Shown here piece after piece: positions 30,800 through 43,141 of a stretch of DNA of 64,000 nucleotides. The translations under genes were made by a program, and so were the position numbers. This DNA comes from Neonectria sp. B-13. Taxonomy: Eukaryota; Ascomycota; Sordariomycetes; Hypocreales; Nectriaceae. Position 1 is the stretch's first letter. Each line of letters starts with the position of its first letter. The notes under the pieces are model-generated. The model made no database searches, had not been told where the DNA came from, and was given only the letters and a program-made list of their open reading frames with translations. The stretch is taken from the NCBI GenBank assembly GCA_002682825.1, contig NOKP01000001.1:5335296-5399295 (forward strand). Direction: 5' to 3'.

Positions 30800-31888
30800 G
30801 ATGGCCGCCAGCTCGGCGACAGCGAAGAGAGGTCGCGAGTCGGGCGGCGGGTTTGCATCAGTGCGTGGCTTTGACCAGCGCTGGTTGGGTTGACGTTGAC
30901 GTTGTCGCTATCGTCGTAGCCGCAGTCTTTGTGGTGGTTGTCGTCGTCATCCAAAGCTGGCCGCTGCTGGCCGCTGGTGGTTGCTGCGACGTAGTTTCAA
31001 GGGGTGGGCGTGAGAGGAAGAGAGGACACAGAGAGGACCGTCGAAGGACGGCGCAGACCGACCGGGGGTGTGGTGGAGGGAGAAAAATGATGAGTAAGAT
31101 GAGGCCAAGCCAAAGCCAAAGCCAATGGTACGGATACTGCCTGGTGCCGCTGTTTGATGGCGGCGATGTGATGTGGGAGGACTGGGATCAGGATCAGAGC
31201 GTCGACGTTGGCGGCGTTCGCGGCAGGTTCCATCCGTTTGTCGTCGTTCGCAGGCTTTGGGGCGGGCGCTGAAAAGGGCCGGGGCATGCAATGCGTCCAA
31301 GGACGGGCGGGCTAGAGAATCATGCAGCCCACCAACCTCGAAGGATGGATTGATGGATGCGTGGGTAAGTTAGAGGATACGTACAGTACGGAGGAGGATG
31401 GGTAAGTTGGGATGGGTGGATGGGTGGATTAACTTACCTTAGATGGATGGGGTCAGGTTCCAGGGTGACGGAATAGGTGGGATACAGTGATACACCTGTA
31501 GCCTCTAGGACGGATTCAGCAGAGTCAAGTACAATGCATCATGGTGCAAGCAGTAATTAGTGGCTCCGGGCAGCTCCAGCGCCTCGTCCGTCTCTGGGTG
31601 CAGCGCAGGACAGCATAGGACAGCGCTGCAGATGGCATAAGTAGTGCACAGGGAGCATCCGTCTCATACACATTTCCCGGGCTAGAGACAACAAGTACGT
31701 AATATGTGCGGATAGCAAGCACTCATTTGTGAGGCTTGAGAGCGACGAGGCCGCGTGGAGGCCCTCCGCGCTCTCTCCCTCTCCCGCTTCTGTCGTCAGC
31801 CAGACTAATAGATTATGGATGCTCCATAAGCTAGCTGCCCGGTTTAATAAGGGGCCGTGTTGGGGGTCCCGTCCCCAGTGGTAGACTA

Positions 31889-31938
31889 CTCCACTGCCGC
31901 TGTCGCCCACTGTCGTCCACTGTCGCCCATTGCCGCTC
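31889..31938. repeat. Degenerate ~10-bp minisatellite (CCACTGTCGC-like)
   Basis: Four to five imperfect copies of CCACTGTCGC immediately upstream of the TATA element at 31967. Confidence 0.6.
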
Positions 31939-31966
31939 CTTGGAACGGGTGCTGAAGAGAGACCCC

Positions 31967-31972
31967 TATAAA
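31967..31972 (+). promoter_or_regulatory. TATA box of an apparent orphan promoter
   Basis: TATAAA is followed about 25-65 bp later by a CT-rich stretch (CACCTTTCTATCTTTCC and more), a layout typical of fungal Pol II start regions. The first ATG downstream opens only ten codons. No gene on the plus strand explains it. Confidence 0.35.
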
Positions 31973-32959
31973 CCTGGGCCGTCTGTGGAATCCACCACCA
32001 CCTTTCTATCTTTCCATCTCTCTATCGCTTGACATGGAACTCACTCGGCCGACGACCCGAGCATGACGACGCCCCATCTCAGGAACTCGGTATACAGTAG
32101 TAGACTTTTCTACCGTTTTCACTTAACCTTGAGTTTATCCCCCCTCTGCACTACAACCCTCATGCGAAGTAGGCGACTGGTACGCAAGGTAGCACAAACA
32201 GTCCACTCACTCGCCCATTCACTCAATACCTTTCAACTACCTACACATGTATTCGCCCGTCAATGCCTCATCAGAGATGCTCCTGTAGGAATTGAAACCC
32301 ATGACAGGGTCCGCGCTGTGACAATTGTTCGAACCACGTACCAAGTACAGTATTTGTGTGTGTACCTTTCGTGTACCCAACAGTTCTATGCTTAAAGGAT
32401 CCCCACTACAAGGCACACCCTCATTTATCCGCGTAATCAATGCACGACACTGTGCTGCCCCGTCGCTTTCATGGCTTGTATCCAGCCAGCCCAGCCAACC
32501 TAGTCAGATGCTCGACTTCTCATTTTGCCTCTCCATCCGTGGTTATCGACCGTCGTCTAAATGGCAATCAACTCCCGTCTAGAATACCTCAACATCACAT
32601 CAAGTCCAACATCGCCAACTACTTGTCCGACATATTCGTGTGCTTTCTTCTTGGGGTGAGGGCTACTCTCCTCCCTGGCACGGGCCTTCCCGCACGCTGC
32701 CCACGGCCAAACGGAAGCCAGCTCGCCCACCTCTTCAGATTTCCTGGGCTGACCGTCTAAGTTGTATCTTGCTGTGTCGGAGGCTTGATGACCTGACAAC
32801 CTTCGTTGTAACCAAATGTCCCTCTTGCCTGCCTCTCCAAGCCCATCTGTGAACCAGGGGACCCATTGACGAGCAACTCCACTCACTATCCATGAGCACT
32901 GCTGTTGTTCGTTGGGTCAACATTACGCGAGGCAACTCCTCTTTGCTGATTGGCCCCCC

Positions 32960-35900
32960 TTAACCCAAAGGCATATCGAGATTGATGTTGTTGGTATCAC
33001 CATTGATGCCAAAGAATTGAAACCTGTCAAACGTGTCAGCCAGGAACCTTCATCTACATTGTTTTGGGTGAAACTTACCAATCCTCCACATTGAGCGTTG
33101 TTGGAACAGCTTGGCCTTGCCCCGACCCTGTGCTCCAGCTATCGGGACTCTCGCCTTCTGGTAACGTCGTGTCCAGATTCGGTTGCCACATATTGGCCTG
33201 TCCCTGGAATCCATGGGCGGCACCCTGAGGCAGCATCCCATTCCCTTGGCCCCTCTGCTGGAACTGGCCGGCCGGCTGTCCTTGCATTCCACCTTGCATA
33301 TTCCCAGGTGGTACTGCCCCCATGACATTGTGGTCCAGTCCAGTATGCGTTTGAACCGGAGACAGATTTGGGAAGGTTGGCATGGCCGCGCTGTCAGGGA
33401 AGAGCTGATCAGGCTGGAAGTTCTCCCACAGAGATTGTGATAGGTTCGGCGAGTTTCTTGTCACAAGATACAAGTCTGGAGGCGTGGGCGGGACCGAGAA
33501 GGACGGGTTGAAAGGTGTTGCTGGTCTGGTATGGGGTCGCGAGTTCGTCCCCCCCATGAAAGTGTCTGCCGCACCTTGTCGTGCGTTGGGTGAAGTGACC
33601 GGTCGTGGGTGCATGTTGTTCGATGCATCGTTCTTGACGGCGCTCGGGGTTTGGGGTCGTGATCGTTCGTAGGACTCCTGTGCCTGCGGGGTGTTGGAGG
33701 TGAAGTCGATGGCCATGTCGTCGTACTTCCGCTTGCCCGCCTCCGGTTGTCGGTTGTGCTGTTCCAATTGTGAGAGACTCTGGCGCATCTTACGGTGCCG
33801 CTTGCCCTCAGCCTTCTGCAGTCGCTCTTCGAGTACCTTGTTCCCGATGATGGACTCGAAGAGGGCATACACCATCTTCCCCACTAGCCAGACCTTCGAG
33901 ATCTCCTTCATTGCTTGCATGCAGCTTCGGAGCCGGTCTTGGGTAACCTGTTGGATTGACGGCACTGGCGATCTCATTTGGTACACGTGCATGATTAGAG
34001 CAGAAAACAGACTATACACGACAAATGCCGGGCAGTAGCGCAGCTGGTCGTGTGCGGCTAGGTTCTCGACAATCGACGTGATCATAGCGGCTGCCTGGAA
34101 CGCGATGTTGCGGGATGGGTAGGGCGACTGGTCAGGGAAGCGGGATGTCCCGCCCGGGGGCATGTGAGCTCGATGTAGGAGGCACAAAGTGGTGTAATAG
34201 TTGGAGTGCAGGAGCCCGGACCAGAAGTGGTGCCGGGGCATCTCCCAATAGACCAGCTTAGGACAGTTCTGGAGCCAATCGGCCAGAGCCATGTCGCTGT
34301 GGGTGAGGTCGATGGCGTTGCGTTGCCGCCCCTTGGAGGCCACGGAATACTGCTGCGACAAGACAAGACCCATGATCTCACACAGCTTGACGTATTGCAT
34401 GAAGAACTGGACATGGACTGGGTCGGGTGGATATTCGCTGGCGCGGTCCGTTTCATCCTCGATGAAGTCATCCTCCGTCAGCATCTCAACATCGGAGTCG
34501 TCGAGGTTGATGTGAATGGGTCTTCCGAGCGCGACGGCAACAGACCGGTCGCGGGTGAACAGTGTCCACCAAATGCGCTTCCAGAGCCTCTTGTCCGACC
34601 TGCTCAACTGTGACTGCTCTACGGACCGGTGCATACCCGAACCCTGAGCGACGATGGTGGCAACGCGGCTCCAGTAAAATACGTTCTTGGTGACGTCTTC
34701 TGGGCCTTCCCAGTACCAGCCCATCAACAGTAGGGACTGAACGATGGTGACGCGGTCATCCTCGTAGTTGGCGTCGTAAAGTGCCTTGGCTCGTTTGTAG
34801 AAGGTAAGTGCGGCAGGTGTCGTCGAGCCGTTGGCGTCCATGAGCTGTGGGTTGTTGCACGCACGGGTGCCAGCGAGCAAAACAGATTGGAGTAGCAGCA
34901 AGGACGGCGGATTTTTAGGGTCGCGATACTGCCTCATAAAGCGGGTGCGGTTGATGACAGGCATAATGGGGTGGACCCAGCTGAAATAGGACTCGATGAG
35001 CTCGTCGCAGAGGGATCGAGGAGGGAGGAGGAAGGCTCCTCTCTGGTGGAGGATATCGATTTCGACATTGTCTAGCTCGGTGAGTCGAGCTCGTGAGCCA
35101 CGGACGTTCTCGGGCAGTGGGTAGTGGACGACATCGGCCGAGCCCTGACGGTCGTGGACGAGTAGGGTGAGATTGGACGACTCGCCCAGATATGCGACCC
35201 GACCAGCATCGGTGATGGGGGCGCGGGTGAACTTTGGCTTCATCACCAGGTCGAGATAGGTTGCACTGTCGACTTCGTCTTTCCTCGCCTGAGCCTCCGT
35301 TATTGAAGTGGAAGGAGTGCCATCGTTGGAGTGGAATACGGATGGGGGTCGTGGAGGGAATGCAGCGGGCGGAGGAGCTGTCGGATGAGGTGAGGGCTCC
35401 TCGGTCACATCACCTCGGTCGCTGTAAGTGGGCGCATCCGTGGTCAGTATGAGGGCCAGGCCAAGAGGGGCGGAAGCGGCGCGGTGAGTCGTACCTGTCA
35501 GAATCCTTGCCAGTCTGATTGCCACTGCCTTGGGTCTTTTTGCGCTTCGGGGTTGGGATGCGACATTCGATTTGGAAGGCAACACAGTTGGTGCATGGTA
35601 CGCCGAGGCTGGCCGCATCACATCGGACCTGGACATGCGGGTTAGTGATACGAAATGGCGGCGACGAGGGAGCGGACGATATCGATCGACAATGGAAGAC
35701 GACGACGATGATGGGTAGATGAATCGGAATACCTTTCGGGCGTGGCAGGTCTGATGGCATGTGGTTAGCATTCAATTCAATGGCGGGCGTGGATATGTTT
35801 GGTGGATCTGGAGGTGATTTGGGGATGGTGCCCACCGATGCCTCGGCTCATGTTGATGAGGGGTCCCATGGCACGGCAGTCGACCAGGAGGCTCAAGAAA

Positions 35901-36209
35901 GGTGCATACCTCGCATGCGCGTGACGCTCGTTGTCTTTATAAATAGGAGAAGGTGTTAGTGAGATGGCACACAAGATACTGTGTTTTTTTCTCGACGCTT
36001 TCTTTTCGTCGTGGAGTCTTGGTGTTGTAGGGGTCGACCACATACCTCCTGAAGCTCAGGGCTGCTGCCGAGGTTGACGACGCGGTGTTGTGCGCGGGCG
36101 GCGTGGGAGAGCCAGTTCTGACTGAGGACGGCGGTCGGGGCTGTTCCTGCAGTTGCGGATTGGGCTGTACCTGCGGCAGCCCGTCGCCTGACGACATCTC
36201 GACGTCCAT
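32960..36209 (-). CDS. Zn(II)2Cys6 transcription factor of the Ctf1/Far (cutinase, fatty-acid) type
   Basis: Six exons: 36209..36046, 35934..35910, 35750..35733, 35628..35495, 35421..33079 and 33023..32960, giving 915 aa. The zinc cluster is complete only when two microexons (25 and 18 nt) are spliced in: RACETCHARKVRCD then GVPCTNCVAFQIECRI, with Cys 62, 65, 72, 81, 84 and 91. A linker (TPKRKKTQG) leads to the fungal-specific regulatory domain: SYFSWVHPIMPVINRTRFM, LLMGWYWEGPEDVTKN, RIWWTLFTRDRSVAVALGRP. The Gln/Gly/Pro-rich C-terminus ends DWFQFFGINGDTNNINL after a last intron that replaces an apparent stop. Ctf1 and FarA/FarB activate cutinase, lipase and beta-oxidation genes in response to fatty acids. 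The class is certain; the Ctf1/Far assignment is likely. Confidence 0.87.
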
Positions 36210-39200
36210 GGGAACCAGCTGGGTTTCGAGAAAGGGCCCGGGGCGGGTTTTAGAGATGAAAATCGAGGGTGAGGGGAGAAGAGAAGTCGTTGTCGCGATC
36301 TGGCCGTGCGCGGCCAGAGACGGATCGGAGGCACCAGTGCAGCAGCACAGCCAGTCAGTTCAGCCAACCAAGGCGGGCAGGTAAGGTCGGATTGGCAGTA
36401 GGCACCTCCCTGCAAAGTCGACTGTCGTTTCTTCGGGTTCAAAGTCGGTAAGTATGTAAGTAGGTACGCAAGCAAGCACCTCGCCTCCTTGGCGCCTGGA
36501 GAGGGACAATGGGCGACAAGAAAGCGAGGCAGCAGATGTGTTGGCTAGACGGAAGACGGTCGACACAAGCCACTGAAGGCCAGTCAGTCGGTCTGCTGCT
36601 GGCAACGCGCACGCCGGGGATAGGAGCGGAGTCGTGTTGGCCGCGGGGGGACGAGCCTGGCAGCGGGAACCAAGCGGGACGGGGCGTGCACCGGAAGGGA
36701 GACGCGCGAGATCCGGAAGAAAAAAAAGAAGAAAAAAGGCCCGGGGAGCAAACGACAAAGAGTGTTTGCGATTTAGGGTCTTGGTGATAAGAAAAAAGAG
36801 GGTTTCGAAGAAGGGGGGATCAGCCCAACGGAGTTTGTGACGGGACTGCCGGGAGTGAGTGCTCCAGATTGCGAAAAAGATGACCTGCGTCTCGGAGATG
36901 GTGGAGGACAGACTGGGTCCGTCTTCCGGGCCTACCGTGGGGACTGCTGCCGCACAACGCACAAGCCCCGTGGTGTTGAGTGGGTCTGAAGATGGGAGAA
37001 GGTTGATGTCAGGCCAGGCCGGGCCAGGTGATGCCAGACAATCAAGGACGAGGCAGCAGAAGTGCCAGAGGTCGTCTGTGGCGAGGTACGTCCGTCCTTC
37101 GTACTTGGACGTATCGCTCCTTTGGATTCTCTTAACCTTGTTTTCGGCGCAAGCACGTTCCGTCGGGTCCGGCGTCGCATTAGAAACCTGGATCTTTCTT
37201 TTTCGGGGCTTTGGACAAGCGAGTTTTGAATGAGCAAAGCTGCCTTTTCTTGTTGCGTATGGTATCTTGAACTTGTGACGTCGAACACCAACGAGGGTAG
37301 GTTTGACTCAGGGAAGATTCACAGAAGGCAAAGAGAAGCAATGCAGCTAATACGCTACATCAGGTCAGCCTAGGTCTTAGCGCATGCCAGTTTTCCAGGG
37401 AAGCCAAACCATCGAGGCGGACTAGAGCTCCAGGTCGAAGTGCGACAGTTGCGGGTAGTTCGAGCAGCTGGATATAGGGACGTATGTCAGGGGTGCGGGC
37501 GGGTTAGTTATACATCAGATGGAGCTGCTACCACCTCCAAATCCCCTGGACCCATGGGGCGTCATCTGAGACATTGTGCCCGTCGTGTTGAGCCAGCCCA
37601 GTTGTACGGGATACGTGATGCAGGATTCACAGTCCTGTTGGTTCTTGGGAGCGCGTGGGAACACTGCAGGACATGCGCCACACAGGCGGTTGCTGCTTAT
37701 TGTCGAGTCCCTCCGCCCCCTAGTCAACGGGCGAGTCACAAATTATGAATAGCCGGCGACTTTGATGGTAAACGAGGCAAAGCAACGACTTTGCATGCTA
37801 CCCTTTGGCTGAGACCATTAGGAAAGGGGTGGTTGATTGTGCCTCCTACACCGGCCGGGGTTCGGGACGACGGGAGTGACGATGGTGGTGGAGGCAATCC
37901 CCGCCCCCGATCCCCCCTGCGCATCAAGATTATTCAGATTGCCCTCCCCCGCCCCGGAGCGCAGTCCATGAGACCAGTGCGGACGTAGCTGGTAGTTCGT
38001 ACAGTATAGTACAGTACATACTAAGTACCATGCATCCGTAGAGTGGGCGCGTGATGCGGTGTGCCTGTCCTGCGTGGGGTGAGGACGGCTGATCAGCGAG
38101 CGAGACCCGATGGATCGACATGGTGTCGAAATTTCGAGGGCGTATGCATGACATGTGAAGAATGGGGGAACGCGGAGGATGCTTGGCGGGCTTGCTTGTT
38201 TGCCCTGGGCCGTTTTGGTGGTTGGGTTTGGTGGTTGGCGGTTGGAGGATGGAACTTGGAGATGGGCTGGTGCTAGGATGATGAAAGACGACGGCGGCGG
38301 CGGTAGGCCCTAGTTCCGCTTAGCTCTCATGGCCTAGGGGAATTTAGGGCCCCACCTGGTAACAGCTCCGTGAGCGAGGCCTGCCTAGGTACCCATCACC
38401 CGTCCCATCAATCCATGGCAGGAGCGGGAAGCAGGCATGGAAAACGCGCGCATGAGCCCAGCAATGCTGGCATGACGCACCCGTGCTTTGACGAGGCATC
38501 TCGCCTGGAAAGCTGGGGAACAAGCTGGAATGTACGTAGCATGGAGTGCAGTGAAGTGCAATTGTCGGGTACAGTATTCGAAGTGCCCTCACTTACATGG
38601 CCGGGTAGCACCTACCATGGAACGGAATGTTCATTTGTTGACGCGGAGTTTTGACAGCCTGGCAAATCTCCGTTTCAACGTCCGACATTGAGATGGGCCC
38701 GGCAGGGCATTACGATGAGCAACCGGACGTTGTTTCATTACGAATTTACGAGGTACTTTTGATCGATGTTTGCAGACCGTGTCTTTGGTGAGAAGAGAGC
38801 TCGTCTATCCATCTTCCTGTTCCATAGCATGCCTGAGTTCCATTGTCTTGCAATGTTCCCTCACCCCCTTCCACTCCTCCTGCCACACCTCATTTCACCT
38901 CGCCCAGCACCATCGTCTTCATTGACCGACCCCAGGTGAGCTATTACAGGTATTCGCTCTCGCCTCCAATACACACTGCCAAGGGCAATGCCCGCTCTAG
39001 TAGCAGCCCGAGCAAATCAGGAAACGAAGCTCCCTCCTGGTTGCGCATCTTTTGTTCCTCCATTTTCCTGCACAGGATGCATCCGCTGTCCCGTGCCCTT
39101 AACTGGACCGGCAACGACGTAATCCCGGGATGGATGGCACGAGGCACCTCAAGCGTAGCCGTCACATGCAAAAGGACAAAGTCGACGTCGACCCGTACGG

Positions 39201-39863
39201 AGCCTGTCAAGCGCCAATACCAATGCAGTAATTACTCGGGTTCCCCCAATTTAGGCACTTGCCCCGCCTTTTGCCCCAGACACTCGAGTTCTCTCAGACA
39301 TTCCAGCTGGCGTCTCCACTCTCCACTCTACGCTCTCCGCTCTCCCTCTCTCCGCGTCCCCATGACTGCGCAGCTTTGCCCCGGTGGTGACACCCTCTCC
39401 AAATGCCTGTGGTGCCTAATTACCATGCATTGGGCGAGGGGTCTTCACCGCATTTGACTCATTGGGTTTACGTTCCCGCAGCAAGCTCGAATACCTATGA
39501 AGGACGGTATATACTAGCAGCCAAGACTCGAGAGCCTCTCGCTGCCACGGGCCGACTTACACGCCATGACTCCGTAGCATCAACACCACCATCACTACTT
39601 CATTCTCAACGTCATCCCAGCAAGGATTCACGGCCAACTTCCGGATCCTCCCCCCCCTCAGCCCTATACACCCAACCCAAAGAATCACATCACAGGGCGT
39701 AAAGTATGGGGTAGCGTCGCCCTACTTGTCTTGGCTTCTACATGCCGAGTTAAACGTCTTCGTCTACCACATACCTAGCCAAACTCCAGTTCTAGTCCCG
39801 GGGGACTGGGACAAATATACACAATGTTTCCTATACTCCCATCTAGGATACTTTCCCATCTAA
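36210..39863. other. Long non-coding gap (3.7 kb) upstream of the Ctf1-like regulator
   Basis: A long leader/promoter region of the Ctf1-like gene plus the 3' flank of MCD4. Frames up to about 200 codons occur but are low-complexity and lack domains. No RNA gene was recognised. Confidence 0.5.
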
Positions 39864-42800
39864 CTAACCTTTTTTCGCTGCCTTGCTGTTGGCCTTGGCT
39901 TTGCCGTTGGCCTTGCTGTTGGCCTTACCGTTGGCCTTACTGTTGGCCTTACTGTTGGCCTTACCGTTGGCCTTGACAGCCACAAGTCTGGGCACCGGCC
40001 CTTGATTCGCCATTTTTTCTCGCACATCTTCTACCTCGATGCCCGCGATGAAGAAGGCACTGACCGGCTCCAGAGCAGCAACGAAGATACATAACAGACT
40101 GGCAATAGCGAAGTGACTGATGGTGGACCCAATTTCCAGCCAAGATCCCTCGTCCTTCACCACCCAGAAGAAGTACAACGTTAAAATATCGCTCTCCGCT
40201 AGGACCACCATGAACAACGCCGACGGCGCTACTCCCAGCATCTTGTTTAGCACTCCCAGGTTTGCTGAGATGAGCGCAAACGGAATCATCAACTTAATCA
40301 CGAGGAGAGCCCCCTGCGAGAAAGGGTCAAAGATGGGTAGCAACCGGTTCACGCTGTCCAGACTGAATGACGACAATGACGCAACGTTGCCTGTGCTGAA
40401 GAAGGCCGACTGGAGGAGCACCAGGAAGAAGAGAGCCACACGCGCGTCCGACAATTGAAGTGGACGGAACGACCCCGGCTCACCCTTGTTTTCCCTTGGC
40501 TGTGCAGCCGCGACGCTACACTCGAGACGCACCCATACCAGGAGCATAATGCTGAAAGCGACGTAAAATAGACCCTCATAGGAGATGGTCAAAATGACAA
40601 AGGTCGGAGCGCAGGTAAGGAACACGGCGACCAGGCGGTGCATATAGTGCTTGTTGGGTTGCAGTCGATACAACAGGGGCATCAGTAAGGACACGACTAT
40701 TACTTTGCGTCAGTCACCGTCATCACAGCTTGGTAGACATGACCTGTTCTTACCTAGCACAGCCCATCCCACAATCTGACTGCCACGGGGCAACCCTTGC
40801 TTGGCCTGGAGCGACATGGCACTGGAGCGAGTGGTCACCATTGAGAGGAGGGTCAACCCAATCTTGCCATCGTCCATGTTAGCGACCTGTAATTCCTCCG
40901 TACTCGGTGGGCCAGCCTTACCTGTACACCAAGCAGGGTTCTGCTAATATGAAGGCGACCCTTCTTTGCCTTGAGGGGCGAAAAGTCGCAGAGCACATAG
41001 TCCTCCAACAGCAGGTACGCAAGGCCAACGACGACCATGAGTGCGCCACCCACCAGACTTGTCCTATTAGTCACCATGTCAGGGAATAAGGGTCATTTCC
41101 CGACTTACACGAGTGGAATGCTTTCAACTTTCATGGCGGGGAGCAGCGTGAAAGTGCTCATTGCCAAGCAAGACACAAACCAGGTCAAGCTTAGGACTAG
41201 ATGAGATCGGAGAAAGGAAATGCCGTTAAGAACCGGCCAGAAGGCTCCTAGGATGTACAAGCCAGTCAAGACCTCACGGTGAATATATCCAATTGCCTAA
41301 GCGGATTAGAAAGAGAGACAGACAGTCCGAAGTTTTGAGACCCTACCAAAGATTGGATGACGCCAATATAGAGAACGGTGTTGATAAGGAGAGACACCGC
41401 TGCTCCTCCGGATTGAACGTGTCCAAAGAGAGCCTTACCACCCTTGACCAGGGTACTCCTACGGGCATAGACCTCTTCCCAAAACATGGCCGGGAAGAAG
41501 GCGTAGACATAGTATTGCAGGGGTGACTTGGAGACGATAAAAGAGGCATAGAGCGCGACGAGCACAGAGGTGAAGAAGATCGACCCCAGTATATTACGCT
41601 GAGGAGGGATGCTCTCCTGCACGACGTAGAGGTTGAAGACAGTGGTAACGGCGTACGCCATCCATCCGAGGTAGCCAATGGTGATGAGGGCACGCAAGAA
41701 TAACCAGTCGTAGGTCTGGAGGTACCTAAGTCCCTGCAGTCCGATGGCAATGAGAGCATCCGATTCTTCAATGGCCTCCTCGTAGCGGCCACTGTCCACC
41801 AAAGCACGAATGTGCGCAATGTGCTGGTCTGGGGTAAGGGCGTGGTTGCTCAGGGGCTCGTAGGGTCTGTATTGAAGCTCTGTCGCCTTCTTTTTTCCTT
41901 CCTTGACGCGATACATTTCGAGAATGACTTGAGCGTTGACTAAAGAGGCCTCGGCTTTCTCCTCTGTGCCCGCGGACAGGAACGTCAGTGGGAGCTGACC
42001 AACAGAATTGGCTGGGAATTCGAGCCCAACGAGGTACGCCATGAGAGCAGCAATATCGGCCTGAGACACATCATGCCTCCGCACATGATCCAAACCCCAA
42101 TCAGAGGAGTACTCATCGTGTCCGGGGGCAATGGAACCGGTGTGCAGCTCCGGAGTAGCAACACCAGAGCCCCAGGAAATGAGTGGCGTGCGAGTGTTGT
42201 CGGGATGACCGTCGCCGTGACTGCCCCAATCGCTCATGCCGTGATCGGCAGTGAAGACAAAAGCGGTGCGGTCATCGGTGTAGAACTTCTGGATAAGCTC
42301 CGTCACCTCCTTGACACCCTGATCGACGACCTTGATGTTGTTCAGGTACTCCTTGGAGTAAGGTCGAAAGCCGTGGCCGGAGGTGTCAAGGCCCAGGAGG
42401 TGCAGGAAGAAAACGATTTTGTCCTGGCGCAAAGCAGCGTTGAGGGTATCGTTGGTGGCGGCCTCGGCGAAGAGCTCCTTGACATGGTCGAAGACCCAAT
42501 GGTCCAGATGTGTGGCATCTTTGGAGAAATCCTCGAACTCGGAGTCGTACGTAAAGGAGTCGACTCGACCAGGGACAGCACCGTGCTCGAACATGGGCAA
42601 GATGTCTGGGCTACCCCAGCTCCACGTATGTCGGCTACGGTTGAAGACACTGTCAAAGTTGACCGGGTTCATCTTCCAGCCGGTGGCGACGGCTGAGACA
42701 TCCTCGTAAAGGCCGGCGATGAGGGCGACATGACCAGGCCGCGATTCGGTAGGGACGCGGGTGTGGGAGACACCGAAGGTTCCGTGCTCGAGGATTCGGG

Positions 42801-43141
42801 AGCGGAGGAAAGGAGCGAGGGGTCGAGGGACGAGGTCGTCTTTGGACTCTGGGTATGGGTCGGGGAAGGATTGGAAAGCCTTGTCGGCGCGTAGTCCGTC
42901 GCCTGGAGGCGAAAGGGATTAGCGAGGAGCTCGACCGGACAGCAGAGTATCAGGGAGCGTTACCAACGATGAGAACCAATCGGTCTGCGGGCGCCTTGAC
43001 ATCCTCAGGGCGTTGGACGCCGAAGAGTTGCATGCCAGAGACGATGGGACTGACAAAGTAGATGTCGAAGATAGAAAAGATGTAGACGGTGTGGAAGATG
43101 ACAGCAATGGCCAGGAAGCCAAAGCGGTTGAAGCTAGCCAT
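39864..43141 (-). CDS. MCD4: Mcd4, GPI ethanolamine phosphate transferase 1
   Basis: Six exons: 43141..42964, 42902..41347, 41296..41109, 41063..40922, 40862..40754 and 40696..39864, giving 1001 aa. A signal anchor opens the protein (FGFLAIAVIFHTVYIFSIFD). The luminal alkaline-phosphatase-like domain has the metal-binding DG of LIVGDGLRADK, HTRVPTESRPGHVAL with the likely catalytic Thr, LLGLDTSGHGFRPYSKEY and FTADHGMSDWGSHGDGH. Ten or more transmembrane segments follow (GYIHREVLTGLYILGAFWPV, MSLQAKQGLPRGSQIVGWAV). Mcd4 adds ethanolamine phosphate to the first mannose of GPI precursors in the ER. Intron 4 is best read as 59 bp ending GCAAG; a 35-bp version is too short. The C-terminus is an unusual KAN(G/S) repeat. 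Confidence 0.93.
39884..39972 (-). repeat. 12-bp tandem repeat coding the KAN(G/S) tail of Mcd4
   Basis: About seven copies of a 12-nt unit that reads AAGGCCAACGGT or AAGGCCAACAGT on the minus strand, so the protein ends in repeated Lys-Ala-Asn-Gly/Ser. Several units contain GGTAAGG or AGTAAGG, a good 5' splice-site sequence. Confidence 0.85.

Larger units (their letters stand above)
30800..32959. other. Non-coding gap (2.2 kb) between the LysM-protein and Ctf1-like genes
   Basis: This holds the LysM promoter and the 3' side of the Ctf1-like gene. It includes a short minisatellite near 31.9 kb and a TATA box followed by CT-rich DNA at 31.97 kb with no recognisable protein downstream. Only short ORFs were found. 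Confidence 0.5.

Noticed and set aside
38843..39457. Plus-strand ORF of 204 codons near MCD4
   Set aside because: Ser/Pro/Thr-rich without recognisable domain; CT-rich DNA on this strand explains the open frame.
40887..40921. 35-bp version of MCD4 intron 4
   Set aside because: Too short for fungal splicing. Using the downstream GCAAG acceptor gives a 59-bp intron with a GCTAAC branch point and the family-like GVQIGLTLLSM.
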